Shown here: piece after piece, positions 1 to 8,648 of the stretch
How the letters are laid out: every line of letters starts with the position of its first letter
Numbering within the stretch: the first letter of the stretch is position 1
Assembly: GCA_945833835.1 (NCBI GenBank)
Contig: CAMAFR010000006.1
Coordinates: forward strand, 1 to 64,000
Direction of reading: 5' to 3'
DNA: 64,000 bases
Source of the DNA: an uncultured Bacteroides sp.
Lineage (GTDB): Bacteria; Bacteroidota; Bacteroidia; Bacteroidales; Bacteroidaceae
Made by a program: the position numbers and the translations under genes
The notes under the pieces: generated by a model
The model's input: only the letters and a program-made list of their open reading frames with translations
What the model was told of the DNA's origin: nothing
The model's database searches: none

Positions 1-23
1 TTGATTTGTTGGGGGATTCCTTC

Positions 24-51
24 GTCCGGGAGGTGTAAGTTCCGCCCGGAC
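24..51 (-). terminator. possible terminator hairpin after the last PUL gene
   Basis: Seven-base perfect arms (GTCCGGG at 24-30, CCCGGAC at 45-51) enclose a 14-nt loop. The hairpin starts 30 nt after the stop of the fimbrillin-like gene ending at 81. No convincing T-run follows on the minus strand, so the terminator role is inferred mainly from position. Confidence 0.3.
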
Positions 52-80
52 TTAGGTTTTCTCTCAGTTCATTATATAAT

Positions 81-1646
81 TTAGTTTACTTCTACTAATG
101 AAATATCCTGGATGGTGTAAGTTACTGGGGCATCCTCAGTTGCGTCAGTATTCAGGAATGCAAAACCAATATAGTAGGTGTAAGCCGTTGCATTGGCAGT
201 GCTGGCTGCGGTACTGGTATTGGCTCCTGTGGCTGTTAGGCCTGCATTGATATAACATTCGAAAGTTTCTTCCGCAGTCTTACAATTCAACTGTGCAGCA
301 CCTTTGAACTCCGTTCCATTACTACTGATACCTAAATATACATCTTTGTTGTCGCTGGATCGGGCGGTCACAGTAACGAGTATGGAGGCACTAACAGAAC
401 TTTGAGCCTTAATGGTGAGCTTCAGTTGTTTGTTGACGGGCAACGTTTCTGTATCACCTCCGTAGTAGTATAAAGTGCGGTTGTACCATGCATTATTTGC
501 GGTAGATGCTCCAGTGAGTTTAACTTCCAGCACACCATTATTATTGGTGCAAGTGGCTGTAAATTTGCTGCCGTCTCCTGTGTTTCCTGTATTGTTGGCC
601 GTGAAAACGGTACCCCAACTGTTCTTATTAGGATTTTTTTCATCCGATAGCAAATCAGTTCTGTTGTTCAAACCGGAAATGATGGCTGTTGTTTCAGTTA
701 ACGGGCTGATGTATTGCTTGATCTCTTCTTCCACTGTTCCCGATTCGGTATTTCCGTCTTGTCCGCCCCACTGCGCTTCCAATGCGGTAGACAGTTCTAC
801 CAGCGTGTTGTCGCCACTATTGCTGATGCCCAGCGAGAAGGTTTTCTGGGTGTTCTCGTTGAAAGTGACATCCGAGGCAGGGGTGTACTTGTAAGTCTTC
901 CCGTCGGTGGTGGCGATGGTGACCAGTGCAGTGCCTGCCGTTACGGTCTGTGCCGGAACAATGGCGTAGTAGATCATGCTTTTGTCGGCTGCCGGTTGGG
1001 CATACATGGCGATGCTTGTCGGAGTACCGCTGGTGGCCACTTGGTCATCGGCATACGTCCAGGTGATGGTAGGAGCAATATTGCCCAGCTCAACCGACTG
1101 GACATTGGTGATGTCGCGCAATGCGAGTTTTACCAAGGTGGAGCGATGGCTGAAACTGAGTTGGACGGTAGCATTGGTGGGGCTGACGGTCTGCTTGGCT
1201 GTCATGAAGTCGGTGGCATCCATCTTCTCCAAAGTAGACTGGTCGGAGGCTACCATGAAGGTGCGGCCCGTCTGTGTTGTCCCTTCGGTACTTGGATAGG
1301 CCGCTGCTGTGGAGGGATAGAAGGCATAGAAGTCGGCACTTTGCGAAGTTCCGTCGAAATAGTAGGTCGTGCCGCTGGCGGAGGCCAGTGCGCCCGCTGC
1401 CTTCACGGTAAAGGTGTCGTCCAGCTTGGGATCGACATTGTTGGAGTAGATGCCGATGACATCTGTATTGACAATGAAGTTGGTGAGGCCTTTCGACAGG
1501 TCGGTAGTGGTTCGGGCGACACTGGTGTTCACCACGAAGCTGACCGGCTGTCCTTCGTTGGCGGACGGTGTGGCATCATCGTGCTGGCTGCAGGCGGCCA
1601 AGAAGCCACTTGCCAAAAGGGTTGTCCATATCAATTGTTTTTTCAT
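81..1646 (-). CDS. fimbrillin-fold lipoprotein with C-terminal putative carbohydrate-binding domain
   Basis: A 521-residue lipoprotein: the signal peptide ends in a lipobox (LAAC, Cys19), so export and lipid anchoring at the cell surface are likely. Residues about 30-285 resemble the Mfa-like/fimbrillin domain of Bacteroidales, including the FSHRSTLVKL-type motif near residue 165. A short linker leads to residues about 310-521, a beta-rich segment that looks like a jelly-roll binding module. It is the last gene of the minus-strand operon that begins with susC, so the most economical role is a surface glycan-binding protein, not a pilus subunit; this is inference from context. Its C-terminal coding half is visibly more AT-rich than the other PUL genes, which hints at separate acquisition of that domain. 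An accessory fimbrial subunit remains possible. Confidence 0.6.
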   Translation of the reverse strand: MKKQLIWTTLLASGFLAACSQHDDATPSANEGQPVSFVVNTSVARTTTDLSKGLTNFIVNTDVIGIYSNNVDPKLDDTFTVKAAGALASASGTTYYFDGTSQSADFYAFYPSTAAAYPSTEGTTQTGRTFMVASDQSTLEKMDATDFMTAKQTVSPTNATVQLSFSHRSTLVKLALRDITNVQSVELGNIAPTITWTYADDQVATSGTPTSIAMYAQPAADKSMIYYAIVPAQTVTAGTALVTIATTDGKTYKYTPASDVTFNENTQKTFSLGISNSGDNTLVELSTALEAQWGGQDGNTESGTVEEEIKQYISPLTETTAIISGLNNRTDLLSDEKNPNKNSWGTVFTANNTGNTGDGSKFTATCTNNNGVLEVKLTGASTANNAWYNRTLYYYGGDTETLPVNKQLKLTIKAQSSVSASILVTVTARSSDNKDVYLGISSNGTEFKGAAQLNCKTAEETFECYINAGLTATGANTSTAASTANATAYTYYIGFAFLNTDATEDAPVTYTIQDISLVEVN

Positions 1647-1709
1647 ATCTGTTGTTGGTTTTAAAGGTTATTGATGTTCTGTTTGTTTTCAACTAACGGG
1701 GCTGCCGGT

Positions 1710-3272
1710 TCAATTGGCGGGTGTGATGCTGACATCGTCTATCCAGAAGTCGATGTCGGCCACGTTGGCAGAGATGTAGAAGATGACGGTCTTCAGCATA
1801 TCGGCCGTAGGCACGGACTTGGACTCTTCGGTGATGTTGGCGGCTGTTCCGTTGTGGACGGTAGACACCTCTCCCAGATCGAAGGTGACAGTATAGTCGT
1901 CCAGGGCGTCATAGGCGAGGATTTGCGTGTAGATGGTGGTCACACGGTTCTCTCCGTTCTGGATGATGGCGAAGTAGTCGTTGTTGGTGGCACCGGTGGT
2001 GGCATTGGTCACGTAGGGCTCGCCCTTCATGTAGGCACCTAAGCGGAGCTGGTTCTTCTTCTGATCAGTATCCGTTTCGCGTTGGGTAGATTTCGCCTTG
2101 AACTTCAGGGCATACTTCCCTTTGATGACATCCGTTGCCGCAAAATAGAAGGTGCCGTTGTGCCAGCCGGTGATCGTGGCCCGGTTCAGATGGAGCATCT
2201 GTTCGGTCTGGAGCCATTCTACCTTGTCGTCGGCATTGGCCTGGAAGCGGTACCAGCCGCCGGCAGTGATTTCTTCTTTAGTCTTCTGAATCTCCGTCCA
2301 GCTGAAGTTGGCGAAGCTCTCGGTGGACAACAGCGTCTTCGGGAAGATGAGCGAGCCGTTGCCTTCCACCACGTCACTGTCTGCCGTCCAGTTGCTCACG
2401 GTCAGCTCAGTAGAATAGGACACCACTTTCTCGCCAATGCCGATGCGGAACTTCTTCACGGTATTGGCCTTCAGGCCGATGGCGGCACTGGTGGTAAAGA
2501 TGTAGCTTTTCTCCTCGCCTGTGCGGGTCTTGACGGTGATGTCCATCAGGTTGGCGCCGGCGGCGATGGTCTGTTCGGGCAGCAAGGCCCAGAAGAGGGT
2601 GCCGTCGGTCCGCTTGTTCCACATATTGAGGTTGCCAGTCTCTTCTGTCACGGCCATCTGGTCGGTGGCGTAGGTCCAGGTAGCGCCGGTGCGCACGTTG
2701 TTGATGTGGATGGTGCTCACCGTGTGGATGCTGGAAGTGGCTTCCACCTCCACCTGAATCATGGCCAGGCGGTGGCTGAACTTGAGGTTCACATCCTCGG
2801 TGCCGTCGGGCACGCCGGTGGTGATGGCGGTCATGAAGTCGCTGCCGTTGAACAGTTCGGCCGAATTCTGGTCGGCATTGACGTTGAACGTCACGACACC
2901 GGTATTGCCGGAGGCCGACTGGTCGCACCACGGATAGTAGGCATAGAAGTCGGCGGTGGCGTCGCCCATGCCGTTATAATACACTCCTTCTTCGGACGAG
3001 AGGGTGCCGTTGTCGCCGTTCACTGTGTGCTTTACGTTATAGTTGCCGGCGGCGGCACCGGTGGCATAGACACCTACTTGGTCGCCCGTGGCAAACTGGG
3101 TGACAAAGGTCCCTTCCGCCGTAGCCGTTCGCTCGGTGGAGCTGACAATAGAAGTCACAAAATTCACTTTGGCCGCCGTCTCCGTCTCGGGAGTGTCGGG
3201 GTTATCCTTGTTCCCGCAGGATGCGAGGAACGCGGCTGCCATACAGAGGGAATAGGTCAGGTAGTTTTTCAT
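1710..3272 (-). CDS. fimbrillin-fold lipoprotein with C-terminal putative binding domain (paralogue)
   Basis: A 520-residue lipoprotein with lipobox LASC (Cys19). Architecture matches the next gene downstream: a Mfa/fimbrillin-like domain at about 30-285 (FSHRLAMIQV motif near residue 165) followed by a beta-rich C-terminal domain at about 305-520 ending in a VADIDFWIDDVSI strand pattern typical of jelly-roll modules. It lies 63 nt upstream of its paralogue and 43 nt downstream of a shorter fimbrillin-like gene, all in one direction. The PUL setting suggests a role in binding polysaccharide at the surface, possibly as a replacement for SusE/SusF-type proteins. Family assignment of the N-terminal half is fairly secure; the ligand is unknown. 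Confidence 0.6.
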   Translation of the reverse strand: MKNYLTYSLCMAAAFLASCGNKDNPDTPETETAAKVNFVTSIVSSTERTATAEGTFVTQFATGDQVGVYATGAAAGNYNVKHTVNGDNGTLSSEEGVYYNGMGDATADFYAYYPWCDQSASGNTGVVTFNVNADQNSAELFNGSDFMTAITTGVPDGTEDVNLKFSHRLAMIQVEVEATSSIHTVSTIHINNVRTGATWTYATDQMAVTEETGNLNMWNKRTDGTLFWALLPEQTIAAGANLMDITVKTRTGEEKSYIFTTSAAIGLKANTVKKFRIGIGEKVVSYSTELTVSNWTADSDVVEGNGSLIFPKTLLSTESFANFSWTEIQKTKEEITAGGWYRFQANADDKVEWLQTEQMLHLNRATITGWHNGTFYFAATDVIKGKYALKFKAKSTQRETDTDQKKNQLRLGAYMKGEPYVTNATTGATNNDYFAIIQNGENRVTTIYTQILAYDALDDYTVTFDLGEVSTVHNGTAANITEESKSVPTADMLKTVIFYISANVADIDFWIDDVSITPAN

Positions 3273-3315
3273 TATCGTAAGTTTTTAAAGTTATACATGA
3301 TAGGGGGGCAGGCGG

Positions 3316-4317
3316 TCAGTCACCCGTAGGGCGGGCGACGTTGATATCCGCATCATCGCCGCTTCCGTTCCAGTTCATGATGCAGATAGAGGCGGTGCTG
3401 CTCACCTGGGTGGTGATGTCTTCCCGCTCGGTGAGCTGGGCATCGATGTTGTACTGCGTGTTCTCCTCCACCTGGTTCTCTTGTTGTTCCACTTCGAGCA
3501 CCTTGGTGAGGGCGATGGGCAGGTATTCCTTCAGGATTTTGTCCTTGCTGTCTTTCACTATGACTTCCAGCTGCGCCTTTTCGGGTACTTGGCCCGAGAA
3601 GATGACCGACGACATGCTGAAGACGGTGTTGCCGCCCACCGTGTTCTTGGTGCCGGTCATGGGGAGCACGGCATCCTCTTCGGTGGTGTATTCCACAAAC
3701 ATCCCTTGCATCAGGTCGAAGCGGGCCCGTGTGGCGATGTTCTTGATGTGCGCTTCGAGCTTGCTGGCGCCGTCGAGGGTGCAGTGGAAGTCGATGCTGA
3801 CCTGCGAGAGCATGGACTTGATCTGTACGGTGGACGCTTCGGTATTGGCGTTGGAGCCTTTGGCGTTGCGCGAGTAGAGGAAGCCGTCGGGGGCGGTATG
3901 CTCGTCGACACGGACTTCGGTGTAGGCCTCCACGGCACGGAGGGTCTGCTCCACCTCGGGGTTATAAGGATAGTAGACCTTGAAGTCGACATTCGACCCG
4001 TCGGCCGGATAATACATGGGCTGGTTGTCGGCAGGCACCAGATAGCCGGTCGTGCCACGGTTGTCGGCCACGTATTTCACATTGGCATACGTGTCCACCA
4101 CCTCGTTGGTGTTCTCTTTCAGCATATAGATGCCCACGGCCTGACCTCCCTTCCAGATGGCGGCTTCTCCGGCATTGATGGTGAAGATTTCCGCCTTGAG
4201 GTTGACCGGTTGCCGCACCGTTTCGGGGGCTCCCTCCTTGTCGCTGCCACAGGCGGCTAGGGTGAGGCCGCCCAGAGCGAGCAATAGGGTGGTGCGCAGG
4301 TGTTTCTTCAGTTTCAT
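3316..4317 (-). CDS. fimbrillin-like lipoprotein, single domain
   Basis: A 333-residue lipoprotein (lipobox LAAC, Cys23). It carries only the Mfa-like/fimbrillin region (about 30-300) and lacks the extra C-terminal module of the two following genes. Typical features are the GIYML and YYP segments early in the domain and a FSMSSVIF strand later. It starts 20 nt after the stop of the DUF4955 gene, so it is almost certainly cotranscribed with it. Function could be a surface adhesin or a glycan-binding partner of the SusCD complex. The sequence alone does not decide between these. Confidence 0.55.
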   Translation of the reverse strand: MKLKKHLRTTLLLALGGLTLAACGSDKEGAPETVRQPVNLKAEIFTINAGEAAIWKGGQAVGIYMLKENTNEVVDTYANVKYVADNRGTTGYLVPADNQPMYYPADGSNVDFKVYYPYNPEVEQTLRAVEAYTEVRVDEHTAPDGFLYSRNAKGSNANTEASTVQIKSMLSQVSIDFHCTLDGASKLEAHIKNIATRARFDLMQGMFVEYTTEEDAVLPMTGTKNTVGGNTVFSMSSVIFSGQVPEKAQLEVIVKDSKDKILKEYLPIALTKVLEVEQQENQVEENTQYNIDAQLTEREDITTQVSSTASICIMNWNGSGDDADINVARPTGD

Positions 4318-4337
4318 AGTAGGTTATGTTTTGGTGG

Positions 4338-5987
4338 TTATTCTCCTTTCAGTTCTTGCAGCCATTGGGGCAGGCTGCCGAGGCGCAGCAGTAGCTGGGC
4401 CTCGTAGAGCGAGGCGGGCTCGACGGCGGTGCCGTGGCTCTCGTCGGCGGTCACCTGTTCGGGCAGGAAGAGGGTGCTTCCCTGGTAGCCGGCCAGGATG
4501 GGCATCAGGAAGCGGTTGTTGCGTACCCAGAGGTCGAACGTGCCGCCTGCACTGCCGGTCTCCCGATAGTTCCAAAGGGTCAGGTCGGCCAGGTGGTTGG
4601 GACCTGCCGCGGCATCACCCCCGGCGTGGTTGGGCAGGAAGCCGCCCTCGCAGGCATCGATGAGCGTGGCACGCGGCTGGCTGGAGTGCGACTCGAAGCA
4701 GCTGTTGGCGGCGGTCTTGTTGCGCCACAGCACGTTGCCGATGGCGGTCTTTGACACGCCTATCGAGTGGTATTGGGCCGGCTCGTCGGTGAGCTTGCCG
4801 AGGAAGACGTGCGAGGAGGCCTGCGACCGGATGGCGGAATGCCCCTGATGGCCCTCGATGGTGCAGTCGTAGACCGACACATTGGCGCTGAGCATCACGC
4901 TGACCGCTTCGTTCACGTCGATGAAACGGCACCGGCGCACCCATCCGTTGATTTGGCGGTGCAGGGTGAGCAGGCGGAAGCCACTGTCGGTGACGGCATC
5001 CTTGTGGTGGATGAAGCTGTCTTGCCAGTTGCCTCTGAAGGCGATGTCCTCCACCCCGCAGCCCACGTGGTGCTGGTGTTCGTGGAGAGTCCATCCCCAG
5101 CGGGCCTCTATCTTGTGCATGACGGGTTCCTTGAAGGTCACCGTGTTGCCTTCGATGCGCTGTATCTGGTGGTACTCGGTCACCTGTACGCCCTGCTGGG
5201 GCAGTTCGCTCCATTCGGTGTGCACGTCATAGGGCTTCACCTCATCGGCCACCAATTCGGGGTCGTTGTTGTAGAGGCGCAGCAGGATGCGCTGCCCCAT
5301 GTGCAGGCCGCTGGTGCTGGCCACCGTCACCGTGTGGCTGCCACGGGGGCTATCGGCCGCTACGGTGGCGAGCAACAGCTGTTCGTCACTTTGCTTCACG
5401 CTCCGGGTGAACGTGATGAGTTCCGGTGTGTTCCACAGTGAGGCGTCGAGCACATCGTTGGGATATTCCATGTAGATCTCCGTGCCGCCTTCTCCGCAGC
5501 CGTTCCCCTTGAGGACAATGTTGTCGGCATTGACGGTGATTTTGGTGTTGGGGCTGTCTTGCGGGCGGAGGTCATAACGTCCCTTGGGGAAATAGACCAC
5601 CGCTTTCTGTCCCGAGGCTGCGGCGGCATCAATCGCCGCCTGCACGGCCAAGCGGTCGGACAGGCCGTCGTTGGGAATGGCACCGTATTGCTGTACGTTG
5701 AAGACCACGTAGCTGTCTACCGAGGGGACTCCCCGTTCGCCGAAGTCATAGCCGGCATACGAGAAATCGAGCAGTGTGCTTTCGCCCCCGTTCTTCTGGG
5801 CGGCTTCATACTCTTCCCACAGCTCGCATCCCTGGATGTCAATGTCCGGTGTCGGGTCTGCCGGTGTTTCTGGGGCAGGATTCGGTTGTGATGCCACAGC
5901 GCCCTCGTTGTCGTGGCAGGCTGTGCCCGTCAGGGCAACGGCCAGCAGCAGTGACAGATATATAAGGTGTCGTTTCATGGTCGTCAT
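4338..5987 (-). CDS. pectate-lyase-like beta-helix lipoprotein (DUF4955 type)
   Basis: A 549-residue lipoprotein (lipobox GTAC, Cys24; a second ATG three codons in, at 5978, is an equally good start). After a short Pro-rich linker comes LWEEYEAAQKNG and FSYAGYDFGERGVP, the entry typical of DUF4955 proteins, then VQQYGAIPNDGLSDRLAVQ, the hallmark of Pectate_lyase_3 parallel beta-helix folds. The rest (about 150-480) is repetitive beta-helix. Such proteins act on or bind pectic chains outside the cytoplasm; whether this one is a lyase, hydrolase or esterase cannot be read from the sequence. The gene sits 4 nt after the DUF5017 gene, inside the susC-led operon. Confidence 0.7.
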   Translation of the reverse strand: MTTMKRHLIYLSLLLAVALTGTACHDNEGAVASQPNPAPETPADPTPDIDIQGCELWEEYEAAQKNGGESTLLDFSYAGYDFGERGVPSVDSYVVFNVQQYGAIPNDGLSDRLAVQAAIDAAAASGQKAVVYFPKGRYDLRPQDSPNTKITVNADNIVLKGNGCGEGGTEIYMEYPNDVLDASLWNTPELITFTRSVKQSDEQLLLATVAADSPRGSHTVTVASTSGLHMGQRILLRLYNNDPELVADEVKPYDVHTEWSELPQQGVQVTEYHQIQRIEGNTVTFKEPVMHKIEARWGWTLHEHQHHVGCGVEDIAFRGNWQDSFIHHKDAVTDSGFRLLTLHRQINGWVRRCRFIDVNEAVSVMLSANVSVYDCTIEGHQGHSAIRSQASSHVFLGKLTDEPAQYHSIGVSKTAIGNVLWRNKTAANSCFESHSSQPRATLIDACEGGFLPNHAGGDAAAGPNHLADLTLWNYRETGSAGGTFDLWVRNNRFLMPILAGYQGSTLFLPEQVTADESHGTAVEPASLYEAQLLLRLGSLPQWLQELKGE

Positions 5988-5991
5988 GGCA

Positions 5992-6978
5992 TTAAGGGTT
6001 GATGGTTATCGTGAGTTGTCTCACCTCCTGCTTGCCGTTCCACAGGTTGGCGTTGGTGGCAATGAAGGTGGCGTTGTAGGTGCCTGCCGTGGGGTAGGAG
6101 CAGGTGTACGAAGGTAGATGGGCCTCGATGGTCTTGATGGCGGTGCCGCGGTCGGGCTCCACGGTCCGTGGGTTGATTTGTCCGCTCACCATCCATACGA
6201 TCTCATCCGGCTCTTTTCCGGTGGTGGCATCGACAGATGCTTTCTGGGGCTGGAAGAGCAGCCCGGTGTCGTTCACCTGATAGTTGGTGCGGGTGGCCGA
6301 CTGCTGGAAGACGATGCGGAAGGCCCACTCGCTGATGGCGTTGGTCACTTCGACCGTTTCGCCGTCGGTGGTGACTTTCTTCATCGTGAGGTCGGTGATG
6401 TCCACACGCGGACGGTTGGTGTAGTGTCCGCCACCGTTGGCGGTGGGGATGGTGTTGCGTCCGGCTGCATTATACTGGAAAGCGATGTAGAAGGGCTGGC
6501 CCAGGCTGACAAAGGGGGCCAGGTCTATCTCGCCGGCCGTTTCTACCGCTGAGGCCGAAACGGGGCAGGGCACCGGCAGACGGTTGTATTCACGTCCCGA
6601 CAGCGGTATCCAGGTGGCCTTGTTCAACGCCTCGGCGGTGTAGTCGCCGCTGAAATCGGTGGAGAGGAAGATGCCTATGACTTCCTTGTTGAGGTAGGCC
6701 GAGTCGTTGTACTGCTGTTTGAGCGCACAGCCCATGCTCAGCGACTGCAGGTCGGCCTCGGTGCGCTGACGGTTGGCATAGTTGTTGCCTGAGGTTCCCG
6801 AATAGAAAGTGATGTAGTCGGCATTGCCGCTGAAGCGGAATGTGACATTGCCGCCTGCCTTCAGCTGGTCGGCATTGTCGACGGAGACCTCGAAGCGGAC
6901 ATCGTCCACCTCATTGCGGCTGCAGGCGGTGCAAAGGGCCATCAGGAGGCAAAAACCGTATGTGATTGCTGTTTTCAT
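5992..6978 (-). CDS. DUF5017-type lipoprotein, probable surface glycan-binding protein
   Basis: A 328-residue lipoprotein (lipobox CTAC, Cys19). Residues 27-75 read as an Ig-like start (VTFRFSGNADYITFYSG), which is the typical opening of DUF5017 proteins that follow susD in many Bacteroides PULs. The C-terminal part (about 255-328) contains a PKD-like strand pattern (YPTAGTYNATFIATN). The gene lies 22 nt after susD and 4 nt before the DUF4955 gene. By position it corresponds to a SusE-like surface glycan-binding protein; ligand unknown. Confidence 0.6.
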   Translation of the reverse strand: MKTAITYGFCLLMALCTACSRNEVDDVRFEVSVDNADQLKAGGNVTFRFSGNADYITFYSGTSGNNYANRQRTEADLQSLSMGCALKQQYNDSAYLNKEVIGIFLSTDFSGDYTAEALNKATWIPLSGREYNRLPVPCPVSASAVETAGEIDLAPFVSLGQPFYIAFQYNAAGRNTIPTANGGGHYTNRPRVDITDLTMKKVTTDGETVEVTNAISEWAFRIVFQQSATRTNYQVNDTGLLFQPQKASVDATTGKEPDEIVWMVSGQINPRTVEPDRGTAIKTIEAHLPSYTCSYPTAGTYNATFIATNANLWNGKQEVRQLTITINP

Positions 6979-7000
6979 GCTATCTTCGTTGTTTTAGGGT

Positions 7001-8611
7001 TTACCATTTGTCTGTTTGTCCGCAGATGGTGTTGACGTTCAGTTCCGCCTGTGGAATGGGGAAGTAGATGTGCTTCTCGGCGAAGTTGATGGCGGGCACC
7101 GCCTTCACGTTGTCGAGGTCGTAGCCTATCTTCTTGTTCTTGTCGTTGAGCGACTGGTCTTTCAGGATAGCAAGCTGCTTTCTGAAGTAGTCGGCTCCGT
7201 GACGGCGCAGCTCCATGCGGCGGGGCACCTCGTAGCACAGCTCGCGGGTACGCTCGTCGAGCACCAGTTGCTTGAAGCTGTCATGGTCCGGATAGTCGGC
7301 CAGACTCATCTCCGAGGCACCCGACCGGCGGCGTACCTGGTTGAGGGCTTCCATGGCCTCGGCGGTGGGACCGTTGTTCACCTCGTTCTCACACTCGGCA
7401 ATCATCAGCAGCACGTCGGCATAGCGCATGACGGGGAAGTTGATGGAGGAGTTGTTGCGGGAGAGGGGGCGTTCGGGGATGTATTTCGCCCGCCATTTGG
7501 CGGCGTTGCCGTCTTCGGCGTTCTTTTCGCTGTCCGTGCGTTCCATCTCTTTCACCACCCCGTCGGTCGTCATATACTTGTAGTCAGCGATGTTCCACCA
7601 CTGGCGGGTGTCGCCCGTCTCATACAGGCGGAAGAGATATTTCGTGCCGTCATACAGTCCGTAGGCATAGGGATAGTCGTCCGAAGCGGTCTGTTGGGTC
7701 ACGCCGATATACAGTCCCAGTCGTCCGGCTTCGTTGGTCTGGGTCTGCCCGTTGCCGTAGAACTCCACTTCGAACATACTTTCGCGCGCATCGAGGTCGT
7801 AGAGGTTGCTGCACAGGTTGATGAACACTTGCCGGTAGCCGCCTTTGCCCGATGACAGCAGCCGGTGCTTGCCGCTCTGCTGTACCTTGCGGGCATATTC
7901 GAGGGCTTTCTCCCATGTGCCGGCATTGACCGGATAGCCGGCCTCCCACAGGTAGGCCCGTGCCAGCAATGCCCAGGCAGTGGTCTGCGACATGCGTCCC
8001 GGACCGTCGAGCTTGTCGGCAGGCAGGCAGCCTTCGGCAGCGGCTTCGAGGTCTTTGATGATTTGTGCATAAATGTCCGCTTGCGGCGATTTCTTCAGCA
8101 GCTGGGTCGTGAGGTTGCGGGTGGGGGTCAGGCGCAGGGGCACTTCTCCCCAGAAAGCCACCAGGTTCAGGTAGAACAGCGCGCGGAGGCCTTTGGCCTC
8201 GCCGAGGTACATGGCCTTGGCGGCCGCTCCGCCGCATTCCTCGTCGCTGCGGCTTTCAATAAGGTCGATATAGTCGTTCGCACGGTTCACTCCGTCGTAA
8301 AGTGCCGTCCACGACAGCTTGAGGGCATTGTCTGTGTTGTTATAGTTATAGTTGGAAATCTGGATATAGTCTTTTCCGTAGCTACGGTTGTAGACCAGGA
8401 TGTCTGTGCCTGCGTCCAAATCGCCCCACAGGTTCTGGCCGTAGCATCCTTGGGCGGTCAGAGCGTCATAGACCCCAGCCAGCCCTGCCATGCAGCCTGC
8501 TTCGTCCCGGTAGATGTCGTCCTGTTCCAGATAGTCGTAGGTATCGGTATCCAGGAAGTGGCAGGAAACGCAGGTCACTGCCATGATAAGTATATAGCCT
8601 AATCTCTTCAT
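7001..8611 (-). CDS. SusD/RagB-family nutrient-binding outer-membrane lipoprotein
   Basis: 536 residues from the chosen start at 8611. An in-frame ATG nine codons upstream (8638) would put a charged extension before the signal peptide, so the internal ATG is preferred. The signal peptide ends at a Cys (Cys17, CVSC). The protein shows SusD family features: a N-terminal TPR-like start (YRDEAGCMAGLAGVYDAL), RALFYLNLVAFWGEVPL near residue 150, and a C-terminal SusD/RagB end with FPIPQAELNVN. SusD proteins cap the SusC transporter and bind oligosaccharide at the surface. The gene begins 37 nt after its susC partner. Confidence 0.92.
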   Translation of the reverse strand: MKRLGYILIMAVTCVSCHFLDTDTYDYLEQDDIYRDEAGCMAGLAGVYDALTAQGCYGQNLWGDLDAGTDILVYNRSYGKDYIQISNYNYNNTDNALKLSWTALYDGVNRANDYIDLIESRSDEECGGAAAKAMYLGEAKGLRALFYLNLVAFWGEVPLRLTPTRNLTTQLLKKSPQADIYAQIIKDLEAAAEGCLPADKLDGPGRMSQTTAWALLARAYLWEAGYPVNAGTWEKALEYARKVQQSGKHRLLSSGKGGYRQVFINLCSNLYDLDARESMFEVEFYGNGQTQTNEAGRLGLYIGVTQQTASDDYPYAYGLYDGTKYLFRLYETGDTRQWWNIADYKYMTTDGVVKEMERTDSEKNAEDGNAAKWRAKYIPERPLSRNNSSINFPVMRYADVLLMIAECENEVNNGPTAEAMEALNQVRRRSGASEMSLADYPDHDSFKQLVLDERTRELCYEVPRRMELRRHGADYFRKQLAILKDQSLNDKNKKIGYDLDNVKAVPAINFAEKHIYFPIPQAELNVNTICGQTDKW

Positions 8612-8648
8612 AGTCGAAACTGTTTGTTGGTTGTCCATTCTCTTTGCG

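Noticed and set aside
81..4317. A fimbrial (type V pilus) operon
   Set aside because: No FimB/Mfa2-type anchor or accessory set is visible, and the genes continue a susCD operon with short gaps; glycan-binding use is more likely.
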